NCBI GenBank assembly: GCA_003508835.1
Contig: PUFA01000070.1
Coordinates: 3,038,001 to 3,102,000, forward strand
Reading direction: 5' to 3'
DNA from: Eonycteris spelaea
Taxonomy: Eukaryota > Chordata > Mammalia > Chiroptera > Pteropodidae
DNA length: 64,000 bases
Within the stretch, counting starts at the first letter, position 1. Each line of letters begins with the position of its first letter. Position numbers and translations under genes: made by a program. Positions 60,175-64,000 of the stretch are shown piece after piece. Under the pieces are notes generated by a model. That model had not been told where the DNA came from and searched no databases. It worked only from the letters and a program-made list of their open reading frames with translations.

Positions 60175-63100
60175 TCATGAAATCCTCTGCCCATTTTTTG
60201 ATTGGATCATTTGTTTGTTGTTGTTATTGAGTTGTACGATTCTTTGTATATTTGGGATATTAGGCCCTTATGAGAGGTGTTGCTTGCAAATATATTTTCC
60301 CATTAGGATAGTTGTCTCTTTACCTTGTTGATGGTTTCTTTTGCTGAGCAGAAGCTTTTAGTTTGATGTAGTCCCATTCATTTATTTTTTGCTTTTACTT
60401 CCTTTGCCTTTGAGGTCAAATTCATAAAATTCTCTTTAAGTCCAAGGTCCTTGAGTTTAGTTCCTATGTTTTCTTCTATGCATTTTATTGTTTCAGGTCT
60501 ATATTCAGGTCTTAATATATTTGAGTTAATTTTGGTGTGTGGTGATAGACAATAGTCTAAATCATTCTTTTGCAGGTGGCTTTCCAGTTTTCCCAGCACA
60601 TTTATTGAAAAGGCTTTCCTTTCTCCACTGTTTTTGGACTTTTTGTCTGAAATTATTTGCCCACATAAATATGGGTTTACTTCTGGACTCGATTCTGTTC
60701 CACTGGTCCTGTGTCTGTTTTGCTGCCAATACTGTTTTGATTACCGTCATTTTGTAGTATAATTTGAAGTCGGCAGAGTGATGCCTCCAGCCTCATTCTT
60801 TTTCTCAGGATGGCTTTGGCAATTTGTCTTTTGTGCTTCCATACAAATCTGATGATTTTTTGTTCTATTTTTTAAAAAATGCCAATGGGATTTTGATGGG
60901 ATTGCATTAAATCTGTATAATGCTTTAGGTAATATGGTCATTTTAACTATGTTGATTCTTCCAATCCAAGAACACGGAATATCTTTCCATTTCTTTGTAT
61001 CTTCTTGATTTCTTTTAATAGGGTCTTATAGTTTTTTATATAGGTCCTTCACATGTTTGTTAAATTTATTCCTAGGTATTTTATTCTTTTTTTGCAATTG
61101 CAAAAGGAATTATTTTTCCACTTCTTTTTCTGACACTTTTTATTAGAGTATAGGAATGCTATGGATTTTTGAACATTGATTTTGTATCCAGAGACTTTAC
61201 TGTATTTGCTTATTGTTTCTAGTAGTGTTCTTGTGGAGTCTTTAGGGTTTTCTATATAGAGAATCATGTCATCCACAAAGTGACAGTTTGACTTCTTCAT
61301 TTCCTATTTGGATGCCTTTTATATCTTTCTCTTCTGATTGCACTCGCTAGGACCTCCAATGTTATATTGAATAACAGTGGTGATAGTGGACAGCCTTGCC
61401 TTGTTCCTGATCTTAGAGGGAAGGTTTTTAGTTTTTCACCATTAAGTATAATGTTGGCTGAGGGTTTGTCATAGATGGCCTTTATTATGTTAAGTACTTT
61501 CCTTCTATACCGATTTTGTTAAGTGTTTTGATCATAAATGGATGCTGTATCTTGTCGAAGGCTTTTTCTGCATCTATTGATATGATCATATGATTCTTAT
61601 TTTTTAATTTGTTTATGTGGTGTATCACATTAACGATTTGCATATGTTGAACCATCCCTGTGCCCTGGATGAAGCCCACTTATTGTGTATATAATCTTTT
61701 TAATATGTTGCTGTATTCGGTTCACTAGTATCTTATTTAGGATTTTTGCATCTGTGTTCATGAGAGATTGGTCTGTAGTTTTCTTTTTTTTTTGTTATCC
61801 TTACCAGGTTTTGGTATCAGAGTAATACTGGCCTCAAAAATGAGTTGGAAGTATTCCTCCTCTTTGATTTTTGGAAGAGTTTGAGGAGAATAGGTATTAA
61901 GTCTTCTTTGAATGTTAAGTAGAAGTCACTGATGAAGCCATCTGGTCTGGACTTTTGACTTTTTGGTAGGTTTTTTGATGACTGTTTTCAATTTCCACAC
62001 TGCTGATTGGTCTATTTGGATTTTCCAGTTCTTGATTCAGTCTAGGAAGATTGTATTTTTCTAAGTACTGGTCCATTTCTTCTAGGTTATTAATTTGGTG
62101 TTATATACTTTTTCATAGTATTCTTGTATGATCCTTTGTATTTCTGTGATGTCAATATTAATTTCCCTCTTTCATCCCTTATTTTGTTTATTTGTGTCTC
62201 TTTTTTCTTTAGTGAGTCTAGCCAGGGTTGTCAATTTTATTAATTCTCAAAAACCAGCTCTTCATTGCATTTATTTTTTTCTGTTTTTTTTTGTTTGTTT
62301 GTTTTTTGTTTTCAGTTTCATTTATTTCTGCTCTAATTTTGATTATTTCTTTCCTTCTGTGACTTTAGGCTTCTTTGTTCTTCCTTTTTAGTTTTTTAAG
62401 ATGAAGCGTTAGGTTGTTTATTTGGGCTCATTCTTGTTTTTGGAGGTAGGCCTGTAATAACGAACTTTCCTTTTATGCGTTTTGCTGTGTCCCAAAAGTT
62501 TTTGATATGTTGTACTATATTATCATTCATTTTTATGTGTCTTTGATCTTTTTATTTCTTCTCTGACAGTGATTTTCAGTAGCAGGTTGTTTAAATCTCC
62601 ATATATTTGTGGTTTCTCCTGATTTCTTTTTTCAGTTGATCCCTAGTTTCAGAGCATTTGATCAGAGAAATATGGGTGGTATGATTAGACCCTCTTATAT
62701 TTGTTGAGGCTATCTCTGTGTCCGTAATGGTCAATTTTGAGAATTTCCATGTGCACTAGAGAAGAATGTATAAGCAGCTGTTTTGGGGTGGAAGCTCTGC
62801 AAAGTCAATTACTCCAGTTGGACTAATGTCATTTAAGATCTGTCCATATCCGAGTGGGGTATTTAGGTACCCTACTGATGATAGTGTTTTGGTGTTTCTC
62901 CATTAGTTTTCTGTTAGTAATTGCTTTACATATTTCAGGGCTCCCAGATTGGAAGCATAGATATTAATAAGTGTTATGTTTTTGGTGCATGATTTCCCTT
63001 TATTATTATGAAATGTCCCTCAGTATTTTTACCTTTTTTATTTGAAGTTTATTTCATCTAATATTTGTACTACTACTGTCCACTTTTTCTCTGAATGCCA

Positions 63101-64000
63101 TTTGCTTGAAATATCATTTTCCACCCTTTCATTTTGAGTCTATATTTGTCTTTGGAGCTGAGATGTGTCTCTGGATGCAGCATATGGTTAGGTTTGTTTT
63201 TTTGATCCATTCTGGAATCCAATATTGAAACTATCAAGTGAAAGGAACTACCAGCCTTTTTATTGGTGAGTTCAGTCCATTTACATTTAGGGTGATTATT
63301 AAAATATGATCTTCTTATAGCCATTTTTCTTTTGCTTTCTGGTAGCTCAGTGTTTCCATTGTTTCCTTGTCCTTGTGTTTCTGTTTTCTTTATTTTGGTT
63401 GGCTTTTGTGGGTTTTGCCTTGGTTCTTCTTGTTTTATGTTATTACTTTCAGTTCTGAATCTTTGGTGGTGTTGGCTACCATTATGAATGTGTAAAGGAT
63501 AGTTATATACAGTCATCAATTTCCTTCTGCGTGTGCCATTATCTCCATTCCCCTTTGTGAATCTGGTCTTTGAATCCTTCCCTTTCAGTCACAGTTATCT
63601 CAATTTGTCCCTATGTATGCTCTGAACATTCATTACTATCTTGTTATAAAATTCACGTCTTATTTTTAAGCTTATAAAATGCCCTATTCTTAGTAAGGGT
63701 TGCCACTCCTCTGCTTTATTTGCCTGATAGTCACTTTACTCCTAATGCGTATTTTGTTATTTTGTTTTAGGTGAGCTGACCCCTTTCAGCATTTCTGCAG
63801 TGCAGGCCTTGTAGTGAATTCCCTCAATTTTTGTACGTTGGAAAGGTCTTAATTTTCTCCATATCTAAAGGAGAGCTTAGCTGGATACATTATTCTAGGC
63901 TGGTAGTTCCTTTCACTTAATCGTTAAATATTTGATTCTATTTCCTTTCTGGGATGAAAGGTTTGTGCTGAGAAGTCCAATGATAATCTAATGGGTTTTC
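60175..64000 (-). mobile_element. Decayed L1 (LINE-1), 5' end beyond window
   Basis: Reads on the minus strand through the ORF2 region. Endonuclease-like sequence sits near 63070-63270 (HPETHLSS, KGWKMIFQANG), reverse transcriptase motifs at about 61485-61640 ([13 protein letters not shown]) and about 61268-61279 (FVDD box, where Ala is usual before DD), and the C-terminal region runs down to about 60178. Every domain is broken by stops and frameshifts. The left end stops inside ORF2, so the ORF2 terminus, 3' UTR and tail are missing. Upstream L1 sequence continues to the window edge. Confidence 0.93.

Larger units (their letters stand above)
54662..64000 (-). other. MSRB3: MSRB3 intron or 5' flank upstream of the presequence exon
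   Basis: The upstream exon that should encode the ER signal peptide was not found here, so it presumably lies beyond 64000. Holds two MIRs, an L2, a small CpG-richer block and a minus-strand L1. Whether the presequence exon also has its own upstream first exon in this interval is open (see 56140-56310). Confidence 0.7.

Noticed and set aside
63073..63519. 148-codon minus-strand frame
   Set aside because: Part of the decayed L1 endonuclease region in a shifted frame, covered by the L1 entry.
54662..64000. Search for the ER-signal exon of MSRB3
   Set aside because: No Leu/Cys-rich signal peptide with a phase-1 donor was seen; likely beyond the right edge.
1..64000. Bacterial-type systems, CRISPR arrays, operons, tRNA genes
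   Set aside because: The sequence is clearly mammalian intronic DNA; no spaced direct-repeat array, no tRNA cloverleaf and no prokaryotic gene layout was found.

Overview
This is vertebrate nuclear DNA from a mammal. It is AT-rich and CpG-poor, has no long open reading frames, and is full of mammalian retroelement fossils (L2, MIR, MaLR LTRs, MER hAT transposons, L1). The host is probably a bat. The 3' ends of the two younger L1 copies (near 22440-22720 and 32868-33058) resemble chiropteran L1 tails. A 5S rRNA-derived retroposon (49451-49688) resembles the 5S-derived SINEs described from fruit bats. No carnivore, ruminant, horse, rodent, primate or vespertilionid SINE was recognised. A pteropodid is the best guess, but this is inference.

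The only protein-coding gene recognised is MSRB3 (methionine-R-sulfoxide reductase B3), on the minus strand, so the gene reads right to left. Three exons fit by protein match, splice signals and phase. 54535-54661 carries the start and presequence of the mitochondrial isoform, 36654-36762 begins the shared mature protein, and 34950-35027 carries the first zinc-binding CxxC pair. Together they encode about residues 1-87. The rest of the catalytic domain should lie left of position 1 and the ER-signal first exon right of 64000. Nearly all of the window is therefore intron: more than 34.9 kb, 1.6 kb, 17.8 kb and more than 9.3 kb.

Layout from left to right. 1-34949 is a large intron with L2, MIR and MLT1-like fragments, an L1M nested inside an L2 (14425-16390), an old minus-strand L1 carrying a later twin-primed L1 (21060-24790), a MER20 (25257-25434), several microsatellites, and an LTR-like block with a 34-bp minisatellite (31496-32281). 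34950-36762 holds two coding exons, each followed by a G-rich/C-rich intronic tract. 36763-54534 is an intron with a 3.5-kb stretch where no repeat is recognised, MIR and L2 copies, a MER1-like transposon (45328-45557) and the 5S retroposon. 54535-54661 is the mitochondrial-isoform exon, and a small CpG-richer block (56140-56310) lies 1.5 kb upstream of it. 60175-64000 is a decayed minus-strand L1 that runs off the window.

I found no previously undescribed system. The observations most worth a second look are the isoform-switch architecture around the mitochondrial exon, the paired G4/i-motif tracts beside two exons, the CpG-richer block, the 5S retroposon and the 34-bp minisatellite. Repeat boundaries are by eye and approximate unless stated.
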